Below are positions 8,785-18,040 of a DNA stretch of 64,000 nucleotides, piece by piece (position 1 is the first letter of the stretch; every line of letters starts with the position of its first letter). The stretch spans positions 3,286,001-3,350,000 of the forward strand of contig NZ_CP067140.1 of NCBI RefSeq assembly GCF_028553805.1, in the 5' to 3' direction. The translations under genes were made by a program, and so were the position numbers. The DNA comes from Paracoccus saliphilus. GTDB taxonomy: Bacteria; Pseudomonadota; Alphaproteobacteria; Rhodobacterales; Rhodobacteraceae. The notes beneath the pieces were generated by a model. That model saw only the letters and a list, made by a program, of their open reading frames with translations. It was not told the DNA's origin and did no database searches.

Positions 8785-9773
8785 CCACCATCCAGACCGG
8801 ACGCCAAATCCCCGACCGCCTGACCTCACCCTTCTCGCGCGCCCTGAAAAGCTGGGAGGCGCTGCTGCTGATCGTCGCCGCGGCGGTCTTTGTCATCAAC
8901 TCGCTGGCTTCCCCCTATTTCCTCGATCCGTGGAACCTGAGCGACGCAACCTTCAACTTTACCGAAAAGGCGATGATCGCCTTCGCGATGGCGATGCTGA
9001 TCATCGCGGGTGATATCGACCTGTCGGTGGGCGCGATCATCGCGCTTGCATCCACCGTGATGGGCGTGGCCATGACCCTCGGCGCGCCGACCCCGGTTCT
9101 GGTCCTACTGGGGCTGGGAACCGGGCTGGCCTGCGGCGCCTTCAACGGATTGCTGGTCGCGCGCCTCGGACTGCCCGCCATCGTCGTGACCATCGGCACG
9201 ATGAGCCTGTTTCGCGGCATCAGCTATATCGTCCTCGGCGACGGCGCCTTTACCGGCTATCCGGCCAGTTTCGCGTGGTTCGGGCAGGGCTATGTGTTCT
9301 GGGTGATCACTGTCGAGATGGTGATCTTCGCCCTCGCCGCCATCGGTTTCGGCATCCTGCTGCACCGCACGAATTTCGGACGAATGGCCTATGCCATCGG
9401 CAACAACGCCACCGCCGCCCGTTTCTCGGGTATCCGGGTCGGGCGGGTCCGCTTCATCCTGTTCCTGCTGACCGGGCTGATGAGCGGGGTTGCCGCGATC
9501 TGCCTGACCTCGCGCCTCGGCTCCACCCGCCCCTCGATCGCCTTCGGATACGAACTGGAAGTCGTCACCATCGTCGTCCTCGGCGGGGTCGCGATCCTGG
9601 GCGGTTCGGGCTCGATCACCGGCGTCGTGCTGGCGGCGCTGGTCATGGGACTGGTGACATTCGGCCTCGGTCTTCTGAACGTGCCGGGCATCGTCATGTC
9701 CATCGTGGTCGGCGCGCTGCTGATCGCGGTGATCGCCCTGCCCCGGCTCTGGGCCATGCTCCGGAGGGGATGA
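8781..9773 (+). CDS. rhaQ: rhamnose ABC transporter permease
   Basis: A 330-residue second permease of the rhamnose importer, paralogous to RhaP. It has a short cytoplasmic N-terminus ([14 protein letters not shown]) and about nine hydrophobic segments. The family segment [21 protein letters not shown] lies near residue 75 and [18 protein letters not shown] near 255. Translation starts in the ATGA overlap with rhaP and ends in an overlap with the start of rhaU. With RhaP it forms the membrane channel for L-rhamnose. Confidence 0.92.
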   Translation: MTTIQTGRQIPDRLTSPFSRALKSWEALLLIVAAAVFVINSLASPYFLDPWNLSDATFNFTEKAMIAFAMAMLIIAGDIDLSVGAIIALASTVMGVAMTLGAPTPVLVLLGLGTGLACGAFNGLLVARLGLPAIVVTIGTMSLFRGISYIVLGDGAFTGYPASFAWFGQGYVFWVITVEMVIFALAAIGFGILLHRTNFGRMAYAIGNNATAARFSGIRVGRVRFILFLLTGLMSGVAAICLTSRLGSTRPSIAFGYELEVVTIVVLGGVAILGGSGSITGVVLAALVMGLVTFGLGLLNVPGIVMSIVVGALLIAVIALPRLWAMLRRG

Positions 9774-10087
9774 TGGAGAAATACGCGTTCCGAATGATGC
9801 TCAAACCCGGCATGGCGGATGAATACCGCCGCCGCCATGACGAGATCTGGCCGGAACTGGTCGAGCTTCTGCGCGAGGCCGGGGTGCAGGATTACTCGAT
9901 CCACCTGGACCCGGAATGCAACGCCCTGTTCGGCGTCATGTGGCGGCGCGAGGATCACGGCATGGACGCGCTGCCCGCCCATCCGGTCATGCGGCGCTGG
10001 TGGGCCTATATGGCCGATATCATGGCAACGCATCCCGACAACGAACCCGTCGCCGTTCCCCTCATCCCGATGTTCCACATGCCATGA
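9773..10087 (+). CDS. rhaU: L-rhamnose mutarotase
   Basis: A 104-residue protein, the usual size for RhaM/RhaU. It interconverts alpha and beta anomers of L-rhamnose. [22 protein letters not shown] matches the family start, with the conserved catalytic-region histidine in [12 protein letters not shown] and the tryptophan pair in [11 protein letters not shown] near residue 80. A GGAGGGG ribosome-binding site lies in the end of rhaQ. The ATG at 9770 is an equally possible start one codon earlier. It sits between the transporter and kinase genes, and its stop overlaps the rhaK start. Confidence 0.9.
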   Translation: MEKYAFRMMLKPGMADEYRRRHDEIWPELVELLREAGVQDYSIHLDPECNALFGVMWRREDHGMDALPAHPVMRRWWAYMADIMATHPDNEPVAVPLIPMFHMP

Positions 10088-11460
10088 CCCATATCGCCGT
10101 CATCGATATCGGCAAGACGAATGCCAAGCTGGCGCTGGTGGACGGAGAGACATTGGCCGAGATCGCCGTCGTCACCCGCCCGAACCAAACCCTGCCAGGG
10201 CCGCCTTGGCCGCATTTCGACCTAGAGGGGCATTGGCAATTCTTCCTGGCGCATCTGGCGGAATTTCACACCCGGCACGGCATCGACGCAATCTCCGTCA
10301 CCACCCACGGCGCGGCAGCGGTTCTTCTGGATGCCGATGGCGGGCTAGCGGCACCGATGCTGGATTACGAGCATTCCGGCCCGGATGATCTGCGCGACGC
10401 ATATGAAGCGGTCCGCCCGGACTTCACCGAGACGGGTTCGCCAGGCCTGCCGCTCGGGCTGAATCTCGGGGCGCAGCTTCACTGGCTGTTCGCGAACCAG
10501 CCCGGACTGCTGGATCGCACGGCCAATATCGTCACCTATCCGCAATACTGGGGCTGGCGGCTGACCGGAGAACTGGCCAGCGACATGACCTCCCTTGGCT
10601 GTCACTCCGACCTGTGGAACCCATGGCAAGGCGGGTTCTCGTCACTGGTCGGTCGATTGGAACTTGTGGGCAAGATCGCCCCGGCCCGGCGCTCGAACGA
10701 TGTGCTGGGGCATATCCGGCCAGAGATCGCGGCACGGACGGGCCTGCCCCCCGCCACTCCCGTCGCTGTCGGCATCCACGACAGCAACGCCTCGCTCTAT
10801 CCCTATATCCTTGGGCGCGAGGCGCCGTTCACCGTGGTCTCGACCGGCACATGGGTCGTCGCGATGGCGGTGGGCGGAGAACCCGTCACGCTTGACCCGG
10901 CCAGAGATGTGCTGGTGAACGTGAATGCCCTGGGCCAACCGGTTCCCTCGGCCCGCTTCATGGGGGGACGGGAATACGAGATCATCCGGGCAGGCAACGA
11001 GCCCCGACCATCCGATACGGACCGGGAAGCGGCATTGCAAAGCGGCCTGATGATCCTGCCTGCGGTCGAGCCGGGTTCCGGCCCATTCGCCGGTCGAGAC
11101 ATGCGCTGGACGGCGCAACCAGCCAATGAGGGTCAGCGCATGGCTGCATTGTCGTGGTATCTTGCGCTGATGACCCATAGCTGCCTTGCGCTGATCGGCT
11201 CGCGCGGGCCGGTGACCGTCGAGGGGCCATTCGCAAGGAACCCGGATTTCCTTGCCATGCTGGTCACCCTGCATCCGGACGGAATCGAGACCGCCCAATC
11301 CGCCACCGGCACCTCGGCAGGGGCTGCATTGCTGTGCATGACCCACGCCGAAGCACCCGCCACGATCCGCACTCCTCCGCCCGCAAATGCCGCATTACTG
11401 GAGGAATACGCGGAAAAATGGCTGTCGTTGGTGAACCCGAACAGCCCGGCATCACGCTGA
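10084..11460 (+). CDS. rhaK: rhamnulokinase
   Basis: A 458-residue FGGY-family carbohydrate kinase that phosphorylates L-rhamnulose to L-rhamnulose-1-phosphate. The N-terminal phosphate-binding segment is [14 protein letters not shown], and the second domain contains [14 protein letters not shown] and [15 protein letters not shown]. It is last in the operon and starts in an ATGA overlap with rhaU. In R. leguminosarum the kinase is also required for rhamnose transport, an established and unusual link; whether that holds here is inference. A hairpin and dispersed repeat follow the gene. Confidence 0.92.
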   Translation: MTHIAVIDIGKTNAKLALVDGETLAEIAVVTRPNQTLPGPPWPHFDLEGHWQFFLAHLAEFHTRHGIDAISVTTHGAAAVLLDADGGLAAPMLDYEHSGPDDLRDAYEAVRPDFTETGSPGLPLGLNLGAQLHWLFANQPGLLDRTANIVTYPQYWGWRLTGELASDMTSLGCHSDLWNPWQGGFSSLVGRLELVGKIAPARRSNDVLGHIRPEIAARTGLPPATPVAVGIHDSNASLYPYILGREAPFTVVSTGTWVVAMAVGGEPVTLDPARDVLVNVNALGQPVPSARFMGGREYEIIRAGNEPRPSDTDREAALQSGLMILPAVEPGSGPFAGRDMRWTAQPANEGQRMAALSWYLALMTHSCLALIGSRGPVTVEGPFARNPDFLAMLVTLHPDGIETAQSATGTSAGAALLCMTHAEAPATIRTPPPANAALLEEYAEKWLSLVNPNSPASR

Positions 11461-11474
11461 AACCACTTAATCCA

Positions 11475-11500
11475 TTCTTCTTCATGCAAATATCCCGGGG
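11475..11500 (+). repeat. dispersed intergenic repeat, copy 1
   Basis: TTCTTCTTCATGCAAATATCCCGGGG lies just after rhaK. The same motif is at 14076-14102 in reverse orientation, and a shortened form occurs twice at 62725-62777. The AT-rich part joins a GC-rich hairpin, as in many Rhodobacterales intergenic regions. Confidence 0.65.
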
Positions 11501-11503
11501 GGC

Positions 11504-11528
11504 GCCGGGGGGCAGGCAGCCCCCCGGC
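11504..11528 (+). terminator. strong hairpin after rhaK
   Basis: GCCGGGGGGC (11504-11513) and GCCCCCCGGC (11519-11528) form a perfect 10-bp stem with a five-base loop. There is no T-run afterwards. It probably ends the rhamnose transcript, possibly with Rho or as a 3' stabiliser. Confidence 0.6.
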
Positions 11529-11600
11529 CATCGCGGGATGCGGATTCTCACGTCCGGCGATTTTTCACTTTTGACAATATCGATTAATTGTAAAGTGTTT

Positions 11601-11615
11601 CATACAAATGTAATC
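11601..11615. promoter_or_regulatory. operator-like motif before the SDR operon
   Basis: CATACAAATGTAATC lies 67 bases before the first SDR gene, with a half-site TTAATTGTAA at 11584-11593. It shares the ACAAATGTA core with motifs at 20535-20548 and 20588-20600 in front of the divergent ABC transporter and SorC regulator. That would allow one regulator to control both ends of the polyol module. Confidence 0.45.
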
Positions 11616-11682
11616 TAGTCTCAACGACATCGCTGCGGACCGGTGCGATTGCCGGTCAATCATCGGAAGGGGGAGGAACCGC

Positions 11683-12447
11683 ATGACGCTTGAACAATTC
11701 AGACTGGACGGAAAAACGGCGCTGATTACTGGCGGCAATCGCGGGATCGGGTTGGCCATCGCGCAGATCTTCGTCCAGGCGGGCGCCTCCTGCATGCTGA
11801 CCAGCCGCAGCGAAACACCGGGTCTGAAGGCTCTGCTGGAGCAAGAACCGGACCGGGTAGCCTGGATCGGCGCGGATGTGAATGACGAGGATGCCCCGGA
11901 TCGGATCGTCAGCGCCACGCTGAAGCGGTTCGGGCGGCTGGATATCCTGGTGAACAATGCCGGCGTCGCCGATAACGGCAATTTCCACGAATTCACCGAC
12001 GCGCAGCTGGATTTCGTCATGAGCACGAACCTGATCGCGCCTTTCCGTATCGCGCGAGCGGCGATCGCTCCGATGCTGAAACAGGGTAGCGGTGCGGTGG
12101 TGAATATCGGCTCGATCTCGGGCTACGTGGCCAACAAGCCGCAATTGCAGGTCGCCTACAACTCTTCCAAGGCGGCCATTCATCAGATGACCAGGACCAT
12201 GGCGTTCGAATATGCCGACAAGGGAATCCGGGTCAACGCGCTGGCGCCGGGCTATGTCGTCTCGGACATGACGGCGGGCGGGATCGCCGACGCGGAATGG
12301 AACCACGTCTGGACCGCGAATACACCAATGGGGCGCTTTGCCGAACCCGTGGAAATGGCGAATTGCGCGCTGTTCCTCGCCTCCGACGCGGCAAGCTATG
12401 TCACCGGCGCGATCCTCGTCGCCGATGGCGGTTATACCACGCATTGA
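11683..12447 (+). CDS. SDR polyol dehydrogenase (arabinitol/sorbose-reductase-like)
   Basis: A 254-residue classical short-chain dehydrogenase. The nucleotide-binding motif TGGNRGIG is near residue 16, NNAG near 94, catalytic Ser in NIGSISGY near 145, and Tyr-Lys in AYNSSKAA near 158-163. The end of the protein (APGYVVSDM, then GRFAEPVEMANCALFLASDAASYVTG) is typical of the SDR subgroup acting on sugar alcohols such as D-arabinitol or sorbitol/sorbose. GGGGGAGGA precedes the start. It is first of three SDR genes spaced 19 and 34 bases apart, so they are probably one operon. The exact polyol is not readable from sequence. Confidence 0.8.
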   Translation: MTLEQFRLDGKTALITGGNRGIGLAIAQIFVQAGASCMLTSRSETPGLKALLEQEPDRVAWIGADVNDEDAPDRIVSATLKRFGRLDILVNNAGVADNGNFHEFTDAQLDFVMSTNLIAPFRIARAAIAPMLKQGSGAVVNIGSISGYVANKPQLQVAYNSSKAAIHQMTRTMAFEYADKGIRVNALAPGYVVSDMTAGGIADAEWNHVWTANTPMGRFAEPVEMANCALFLASDAASYVTGAILVADGGYTTH

Positions 12448-12466
12448 ACAGGGAAGGACGAGTCAC

Positions 12467-13195
12467 ATGGCAGAGAAACTGAACGACAAGGTCGCACTCG
12501 TGACCGGTGCCGCCTCGGGTATCGGGCTGGCGACCGTGAAATCGCTGCTGGAGGCGGGTGCGAAGGTGGTCATGGCCGATCGTGACGAGGTAGCGCTCGG
12601 GCGGCTGACAGGTGAGCTTGGAGAAAACGCGATCCCGCAAGTGACCGATCTTCTCGACCCGGCAAGCTGCGCGGCGATGGTGCCCGAGGTTCTGGAAAAA
12701 ACCGGGCGCATCGACATCCTGCACTGCAATGCCGGCACCTATATCGGCGGCGACCTGACCGAGACCGATCCCGCAACCATCGACCGGATGCTGAACCTGA
12801 ACATCAATGCGGTGATGAAGAATGTCCATGCCGTCATCCCGCATATGAGCGAACGCGGCAGCGGCGACATCATCGTGACCTCTTCGGTCGCGGGGCATTT
12901 CCCGGTGCCATGGGAGCCGGTCTATTCCGGTTCGAAATGGGCGATCACCTGCTTTGTCCAGACCATGCGCCGACAGCTGAACAAGCAGGGCATCCGCGTC
13001 GGACAGGTGTCTCCGGGGCCCGTGATCTCGGCATTGCTGGCGGACTGGCCCGAAGAGAACCTGCGCAAGGCCAAGGAATCCGGCAGCCTGATCGAGCCGG
13101 AAGAAGTTGCCGATGCGGTCATGTACATGCTGACACGCCCGCGCAACGTGACGATCCGCGACATGATCGTGCTGCCGACGAATTTCGATATCTGA
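12467..13195 (+). CDS. rbtD: ribitol 2-dehydrogenase-like SDR
   Basis: A 242-residue SDR closely resembling Klebsiella ribitol 2-dehydrogenase. Shared features include CNAGTYIGGDL near residue 85, EPVYSGSKWAI with the catalytic Tyr-Lys near 146-150, SPGPVISALLADWP near 180, and the unusual ending TRPRNVTIRDMIVLP. The expected reaction is ribitol to D-ribulose with NAD. It starts at the ATG at 12467 in the MAEKLNDKVALVTGAASGIG frame with GGAAGGA upstream. No pentulose kinase is encoded nearby, so D-ribulose would need a kinase from elsewhere. Substrate could also be xylitol or another pentitol. Confidence 0.75.
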   Translation: MAEKLNDKVALVTGAASGIGLATVKSLLEAGAKVVMADRDEVALGRLTGELGENAIPQVTDLLDPASCAAMVPEVLEKTGRIDILHCNAGTYIGGDLTETDPATIDRMLNLNINAVMKNVHAVIPHMSERGSGDIIVTSSVAGHFPVPWEPVYSGSKWAITCFVQTMRRQLNKQGIRVGQVSPGPVISALLADWPEENLRKAKESGSLIEPEEVADAVMYMLTRPRNVTIRDMIVLPTNFDI

Positions 13196-13229
13196 GCCTG
13201 CGGCAGTAACCGGCTAGGGAGGGAAAACC

Positions 13230-13970
13230 ATGGCTGAATTCACGGGGCTGAGCGTATTGATCACAGGCGCAGCGGGCGGCATCGGGCGTGCGATGGCCGA
13301 GGCTTTCGCGGCGGAAGGGGCGAGGCTCGCGCTGGTCGATATCTCGGACGCCTCGGATCTGGCATCGGAATTGCCGAGCGATCGCCGGGCATATGAGCTG
13401 GACCTTTCGGATGGCGAGGCCATCGCACGGACCGTGCCGGTAATCGGCGAAGAGATGGGGATCGACGTGCTGATCAACAATGCCGGTTTCGGCATCGTCT
13501 TTCCCGCCGAAGAAAGTGGCGCGGCCCGTATCGCCGATTGGGACCGGACGATGAATATCAACCTGCGGGCGCCATGGCTGATGTCTGCCGCCGCTTTGCC
13601 GTGGCTGAAGCGGTCCGGCCGGGGAAGGATCGTCAATATCTCCTCCCAGGCAGGTGTCATCGCGCTGACGGATCACGTCGCCTATGGCGCCAGCAAGGCT
13701 GGGTTGAACCTGGTGACCAAGGTGCTTGCCGTGGAATGGGCGAAATTCGGCATCACCGTCAACGCAATCGCTCCAACTGTGGTGGAAACACCGATGGCGG
13801 CGATTGGCTGGGCGGGAGAAAAGGGCGAGCAGGCCAAGCGTGAAATCCCGGTTGGACGCTTCGCCCAGCCCTCGGAAATCGCCGCCGCCGCGTTGTACCT
13901 GGCCTCATCCGGCGCAAGTATCGTGAACGGTGCGGTGCTGATGGCGGACGGAGGTTATTCGGTCAGGTAG
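13230..13970 (+). CDS. SDR family sugar/polyol dehydrogenase
   Basis: A 246-residue SDR with TGAAGGIGRAMAEAFAAEG at the N-terminus, NNAGFGIVF near residue 85, catalytic Ser in NISSQAG and YGASKAGLN for Tyr-Lys near 153. The C-terminus GRFAQPSEIAAAALYLASSG, then NGAVLMADGGYSV, is standard for tetrameric SDRs such as threitol or gluconate dehydrogenases. GGGAGGG precedes the ATG. It is third in the SDR operon, and the following intergenic DNA contains a copy of the dispersed repeat. The sequence does not decide the substrate. Confidence 0.75.
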   Translation: MAEFTGLSVLITGAAGGIGRAMAEAFAAEGARLALVDISDASDLASELPSDRRAYELDLSDGEAIARTVPVIGEEMGIDVLINNAGFGIVFPAEESGAARIADWDRTMNINLRAPWLMSAAALPWLKRSGRGRIVNISSQAGVIALTDHVAYGASKAGLNLVTKVLAVEWAKFGITVNAIAPTVVETPMAAIGWAGEKGEQAKREIPVGRFAQPSEIAAAALYLASSGASIVNGAVLMADGGYSVR

Positions 13971-14075
13971 GGCCGCGGGAATGGCGGGGCTACGCTGTGG
14001 ATTGCGCTCCGCGGTGGCCGGGGCTCTGCCCCGTCGCCGGCAGGTCTCTCGAACCAGTGGGCGACCTGCCGCCGA

Positions 14076-14102
14076 CCCCGGGATATTTGCGTGAAGAAGA
14101 AG
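14076..14102 (-). repeat. dispersed intergenic repeat, copy 2
   Basis: The reverse complement reads CTTCTTCTTCA, CG, then CAAATATCCCGGGG, matching copy 1 at 11475-11500 except for two central bases. It lies between convergent genes, next to a GC-rich inverted repeat (GGGGCTCTGCCCC near 14020-14032). Confidence 0.65.
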
Positions 14103-14136
14103 GGGCGGAGTCGCACCCAGGCAATCACGCTATTCG

Positions 14137-14832
14137 TCAGATACATCCAGCTTTCAGCAGGGTGTCGACCATACCGTCGAGGTCGTCCCTGACCACCACC
14201 GCACCCGCCCCATACAGTTTCTCGCCATGATCCTGACGAATGCCCTCCAGATGCGCACCTCCGGTAAAGCCGACGGCGGGCATGCCTGCGGCGAGGGCCC
14301 CCTTGATACCGTGGGGCGAGTCTTCCATCACCACGCATCTTTCCGGATCGACACCAAGTTGGGCAGCCGCGAACAGGAACAGGTCTGGCGCGGGTTTGCC
14401 ATGTTCGACCTGATCGGCGCTGAAGGCGCGATTTCGGAACCAGCGATCCAGTCCCGAGATTTCCAGCGTCGCACGCATCCGGCGCAGGGAGCCACCGGTC
14501 GCGATGGCCATGGCAATACCGCGCTCCTGCAACATGTCCAACAGGTGGGGCACGGCATCATAAGGCCGGAGCCGCTGCTGGTGAAATGTCTCTATCAGGC
14601 GGGTTTCAAAACGATCCGCGAAGCCTTCGGGACAGGGACGACCTGTTCGCTCGGCCACATCGCCGCAGACCACGCTCAGCGATACGCCAAGAAACCGACG
14701 GCCCAGCTCTGCCACGCTGACATCCTGAACCCCTGCGGCCTGCATCTCGGCTGCAAGGGCCTGAAGTGAAAAGATCTCGCTATCGACGAGACAGCCATCG
14801 AGATCGAAGATGACGGCTCGCGTCCCTGGCAT
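14137..14832 (-). CDS. HAD-superfamily sugar phosphatase or mutase
   Basis: A 231-residue HAD hydrolase of the beta-phosphoglucomutase-like (cap C1) subfamily. Motif I is VIFDLDGCLVDSE near residue 6, motif II AIATGG near 110, motif III lysine in KPAPDLFL near 144, and motif IV VMEDSPHGI near 170. The ATG at 14832 has AGGA upstream; a TTG at 14868 overlapping the preceding stop would add 12 residues. It is last gene of the polyol ABC operon. A likely role is dephosphorylation of a sugar or polyol phosphate, possibly detoxifying, but this is inferred only from context. Confidence 0.75.
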   Translation of the reverse strand: MPGTRAVIFDLDGCLVDSEIFSLQALAAEMQAAGVQDVSVAELGRRFLGVSLSVVCGDVAERTGRPCPEGFADRFETRLIETFHQQRLRPYDAVPHLLDMLQERGIAMAIATGGSLRRMRATLEISGLDRWFRNRAFSADQVEHGKPAPDLFLFAAAQLGVDPERCVVMEDSPHGIKGALAAGMPAVGFTGGAHLEGIRQDHGEKLYGAGAVVVRDDLDGMVDTLLKAGCI

Positions 14833-14864
14833 CCTGCATTCCTGTTCTTCACATAGGCCGGATC

Positions 14865-15926
14865 TCAAAGTCGGCGTTCAGTTTTGCGATCGAACAGATG
14901 CACTTTGGTCGTGTCGATGACAAAGCCGATCTGCTCGCCGGGATTGGCGTGGACGCGGTCCTTCACGACGGCATCGATCAGGTCTTTGCCAACGCGGGCA
15001 AAGACCTGTGTCTCTGATCCCGTCGGCTCGGTTACAACGACATCGACCGGGATACCACCCTCACCGATGGCGATATGTTCGGGGCGGATGCCATAGGTTA
15101 CCTCTTGCCCTTCGGCCAGATCCACATCCGGCACTGGCAGCTCAAGCCCGCTCTCCGAGACGAAGCGGCGCACATTCCCCTGCCCCGAGATCCGGCCATG
15201 CAGGAAATTCATTGCCGGAGAACCGATGAAACCCGCGACGAATACGCTTTGCGGATTGTCATAAAGGTCCAGCGGTGCGCCAATCTGTTCGACCCAGCCA
15301 TCGCGCATCACGACAATCTTGTCGGCCATGGTCATCGCCTCGATCTGGTCGTGGGTCACATAGACGATCGTCGTCTTGAGGCGCTGGTGCAATTCCTTGA
15401 TCTCGACCCGCATGGTCACGCGCAGCTTGGCATCAAGGTTCGACAAGGGCTCGTCGAACAGGAACACCTGCGGATCGCGCACGATGGCGCGGCCCATGGC
15501 GACACGCTGGCGCTGGCCTCCCGAAAGCTGCTTGGGATAGCGGTCCAGCAGATGGGCGAGATCGAGGATCGAGGCGGCGTGCCGGACCTTGTCGTCGATC
15601 TCGGATTTGGGACGCTTGGCCATCTTCAGCGGAAAGCCGATATTCTCGGCCACCGTCTTGTGCGGGTAAAGCGCATAGCTTTGGAACACCATCGAGATGT
15701 CGCGCTCTTTCGGGGGCTTGTCGTTCACGACCTTGCCGCCGATCGAGATCGTGCCGTCGCTGATTTCCTCCAGCCCCGCCAGCATCCGCAGCAGCGTGGA
15801 TTTGCCGCAGCCCGAGGGGCCGACGAGCACGACGAATTCGCCATCCTCGATATCGACGCTGACGCCATGCATCACCTGCACGCTGCCATAGCGCTTGATG
15901 ACGTTGTCAATCTGGACATTTGCCAC
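14865..15926 (-). CDS. smoK: polyol ABC transporter ATP-binding protein (SmoK/MalK type)
   Basis: A 353-residue ATPase of the MalK/UgpC/SmoK family. Walker A GPSGCGKST lies near residue 37, signature [15 protein letters not shown] near 134, and Walker B VFLFDEPLSNLD near 155. The C-terminal TOBE regulatory part (TYGIRPEHIAIGEGG near 275) is present. It energises import through the two permeases encoded upstream. It is separated from the dehydrogenase gene by only 12 bases. The smo name is by similarity to the Rhodobacter sphaeroides sorbitol/mannitol transporter; the actual substrate may be a pentitol. Confidence 0.85.
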   Translation of the reverse strand: MANVQIDNVIKRYGSVQVMHGVSVDIEDGEFVVLVGPSGCGKSTLLRMLAGLEEISDGTISIGGKVVNDKPPKERDISMVFQSYALYPHKTVAENIGFPLKMAKRPKSEIDDKVRHAASILDLAHLLDRYPKQLSGGQRQRVAMGRAIVRDPQVFLFDEPLSNLDAKLRVTMRVEIKELHQRLKTTIVYVTHDQIEAMTMADKIVVMRDGWVEQIGAPLDLYDNPQSVFVAGFIGSPAMNFLHGRISGQGNVRRFVSESGLELPVPDVDLAEGQEVTYGIRPEHIAIGEGGIPVDVVVTEPTGSETQVFARVGKDLIDAVVKDRVHANPGEQIGFVIDTTKVHLFDRKTERRL

Positions 15927-15938
15927 GGTTATTGCTCC

Positions 15939-16991
15939 TTATTGCGGCAGCTCGATCTGCATCTTCACATCGCCCGCAGGCGCGGAAGCCGCGATCTCGA
16001 AGGCGCGCACGCTGTCCTTGAAACCGAATGTCCGGGTGATCAGCGGCTTGACGTCGATGGCCCCCGAGGCAAGCATCTTCACGCAGCGCGGGAAGACATG
16101 CGCATAACGGAAAATGTTTTCAACGCGCGCCTCGCGCACCATCGCCGCCCCCGCATCGTAAGAGATAGGATCGGGTTGGCCGCCGATCATCACGACGCAA
16201 CCGCCGGGCGCCAGGGGCGCAAAGACCCCCGCCGCAGCCCTGGGCGAACCGGTCGCCTCGAACACCACATCCGCGCCCCAGCCATCGGTGTCGCGGGCGA
16301 TGATCGCCTCGACATCCTCGGACCCGGCATTGACCGGGGTGATCGCGGGGCTGAGCGCCGCGGCGATGTCCAGTTTCGGGGTGGCAAGGTCGGTGACATA
16401 GACCCGCGCGCAACCGGCGGCCAGCGCCGATATCGCCGTGACCAGGCCGATGGGCCCCGCCCCCATGACCAGCGCAACATCGCCCGGCTTGATCCGCGCC
16501 TTGGTGGCGGCGTGAACACCGACGGCCAGCGGCTCTACCATCGCCGCCTCGGCGAAGCTGACATTGTCGGGCAACAGGTAGGTGAAAGCCTCGGGATGCA
16601 CGCAGGTCGGGCGCAGGATGCCATGCACCGGGGGCGTGGCCCAGAAACGCACTGCCGGATCGACATTATACATCCCCAACCGGGTCGCGCGGCTGTTGGG
16701 ATCGGGGATGCCCGGCTCCATGCAGACGCGATCTCCGGGTTTCAGCGTCGTGACCTCCGGGCCGGTCTCGATCACGATACCCGAAGCCTCGTGCCCCAGG
16801 ATCATCGGCTCGTTCACCACGAAGGGACCGATGCGGCCATGGGTATAGTAATGCACGTCCGAGCCGCAGATCCCGACCGTATGCAGGCGGATGCGGACAT
16901 CGCGGGGGCCAAGCGTCTCTTCCTCGCGGTCGATCTGCGGGAAGTCGCGCAGGGACAATTCATCCTTCGCTTCCAGAACAAGGGCTTCCAT
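15939..16991 (-). CDS. xylitol/sorbitol-type zinc alcohol dehydrogenase
   Basis: A 350-residue medium-chain dehydrogenase that should oxidise a polyol to a ketose (for example xylitol to D-xylulose). Catalytic zinc residues are in [13 protein letters not shown] near residue 40, GHEASG near 66 and MVEPLAVG near 152. The Rossmann motif is [13 protein letters not shown] near 175. The usual structural-zinc lobe (four cysteines near 95-110) reads [17 protein letters not shown] and has no cysteines, as in several sorbitol dehydrogenases. It lies inside the ABC transporter operon, between permease and ATPase genes, so transport and first oxidation are co-expressed. Confidence 0.85.
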   Translation of the reverse strand: MEALVLEAKDELSLRDFPQIDREEETLGPRDVRIRLHTVGICGSDVHYYTHGRIGPFVVNEPMILGHEASGIVIETGPEVTTLKPGDRVCMEPGIPDPNSRATRLGMYNVDPAVRFWATPPVHGILRPTCVHPEAFTYLLPDNVSFAEAAMVEPLAVGVHAATKARIKPGDVALVMGAGPIGLVTAISALAAGCARVYVTDLATPKLDIAAALSPAITPVNAGSEDVEAIIARDTDGWGADVVFEATGSPRAAAGVFAPLAPGGCVVMIGGQPDPISYDAGAAMVREARVENIFRYAHVFPRCVKMLASGAIDVKPLITRTFGFKDSVRAFEIAASAPAGDVKMQIELPQ

Positions 16992-16994
16992 GAT

Positions 16995-17195
16995 TCAACC
17001 TTTCCGAATGATGTACACCGCCAGAACCGCCGAGATCGCGCAGCAGATCCAGATCGACAGGCCCAGGGGCTCGATGAAGCGGAACCAGAAGAGCGACAGG
17101 GCGACCCAGATCACGACGCTGATGAACAGACGGTCGAACCAATTGGTCTCGATGGGCAGAAAGCCCGGCTTGGGAGGCTTGGTATCTTCGTTCAT
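16995..17195 (-). CDS. small two-helix membrane protein of the polyol transporter operon
   Basis: A 66-residue protein: a charged N-terminus (MNEDTKPPKPGFLPIE), two hydrophobic segments (about residues 24-40 and 45-62) and a basic end IIRKG. It fits tightly between the dehydrogenase gene (3 bases) and the permease gene (4 bases), so it is almost certainly translated. Small integral proteins of this sort accompany some sugar-alcohol and glycerol ABC operons, but I do not recognise a named family. It may be an accessory subunit of the permease complex (inference). Confidence 0.65.
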   Translation of the reverse strand: MNEDTKPPKPGFLPIETNWFDRLFISVVIWVALSLFWFRFIEPLGLSIWICCAISAVLAVYIIRKG

Positions 17196-17199
17196 GTCG

Positions 17200-18036
17200 T
17201 CATCCCTTAACCGCGCCGAAGGTCAGACCCGTCACGATATGCCGCTGCACGAGGCTGAAGATGATCAGCGCGGGGATCAGCGTGAAGACCGAGATGGCGG
17301 CCATGATGCCCCATTCGGTGCCCGTGGTGGTCACATATTCGGACAGCCCGGTCGTCAACGTGCGGGCGTTGAAATTGGTCAGGGTCGCGGCCAGCAGATA
17401 TTCGTTCCATGCGAAAACCCATGTCAGGATCAGCGTGACGGCAAGGCCGGGGCGGGCCAGCGGAAAGACCACTTCCGAGATCACCTTCCAGGCGCTGGCC
17501 CCATCGACATAGGCGGCCTCGTCCAGCTCCTTGGGAATGCCGTCCAGCGTCGGCCGCAGCGTCCAGATCGCGAAGGGCAGATTGAAGGTGCAATAGACGA
17601 GGATCATCCCGGTCCGGGTGTCGGCCAGGGAAAAGTCCCCGATCCTGTAAACCTGCGTCAGCAGCAGGAACAACGGCAGCAGGAACACGGCGGGCGGGGC
17701 CATGCGGTTGGTGATGGTCCAGAAGAAGATGCTCTCCTTGCCCGGCAGGTCGAAACGCGACAGGGCGTAGCAGGCCATGAAGCCCAGAAGCGTGCAGAGC
17801 ACCGCGTTGCCGGTCGAGATCACCAGCGAATTGATCATATAGCCACGCAGGGTGCGATCACCCAGCACATCCAGGTAGTTCTGCCAATAGACATCGGACA
17901 GGATCACGCTCGGGGTCGAGAACAGCTCGACGGCGGGTTTGACCGAGATCACGAACAGCCAGTAGATCGGGAACAGCGTCAGAAAGCTGATCAATGTCCA
18001 GAACAATACGGGCAACCAGCGATTACCTTTCCTCAT
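17200..18036 (-). CDS. polyol ABC transporter permease (SmoG type)
   Basis: A 278-residue inner-membrane permease of the MalG family with six predicted helices. The cytoplasmic EAA loop reads [25 protein letters not shown] near residue 182, where the ATPase docks. The C-terminus [19 protein letters not shown] is characteristic of MalG/SmoG proteins. It starts with [18 protein letters not shown]. It follows its partner permease by four bases and is upstream of the small membrane protein. It forms the import channel for a sugar alcohol together with the next permease. Confidence 0.87.
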   Translation of the reverse strand: MRKGNRWLPVLFWTLISFLTLFPIYWLFVISVKPAVELFSTPSVILSDVYWQNYLDVLGDRTLRGYMINSLVISTGNAVLCTLLGFMACYALSRFDLPGKESIFFWTITNRMAPPAVFLLPLFLLLTQVYRIGDFSLADTRTGMILVYCTFNLPFAIWTLRPTLDGIPKELDEAAYVDGASAWKVISEVVFPLARPGLAVTLILTWVFAWNEYLLAATLTNFNARTLTTGLSEYVTTTGTEWGIMAAISVFTLIPALIIFSLVQRHIVTGLTFGAVKG

Positions 18037-18040
18037 CTGC

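Noticed and set aside
15075..17210. Very long open frame (711 codons) on the plus strand across the ABC ATPase and dehydrogenase genes
   Set aside because: It covers two real genes in antisense and shows only repetitive charged sequence.
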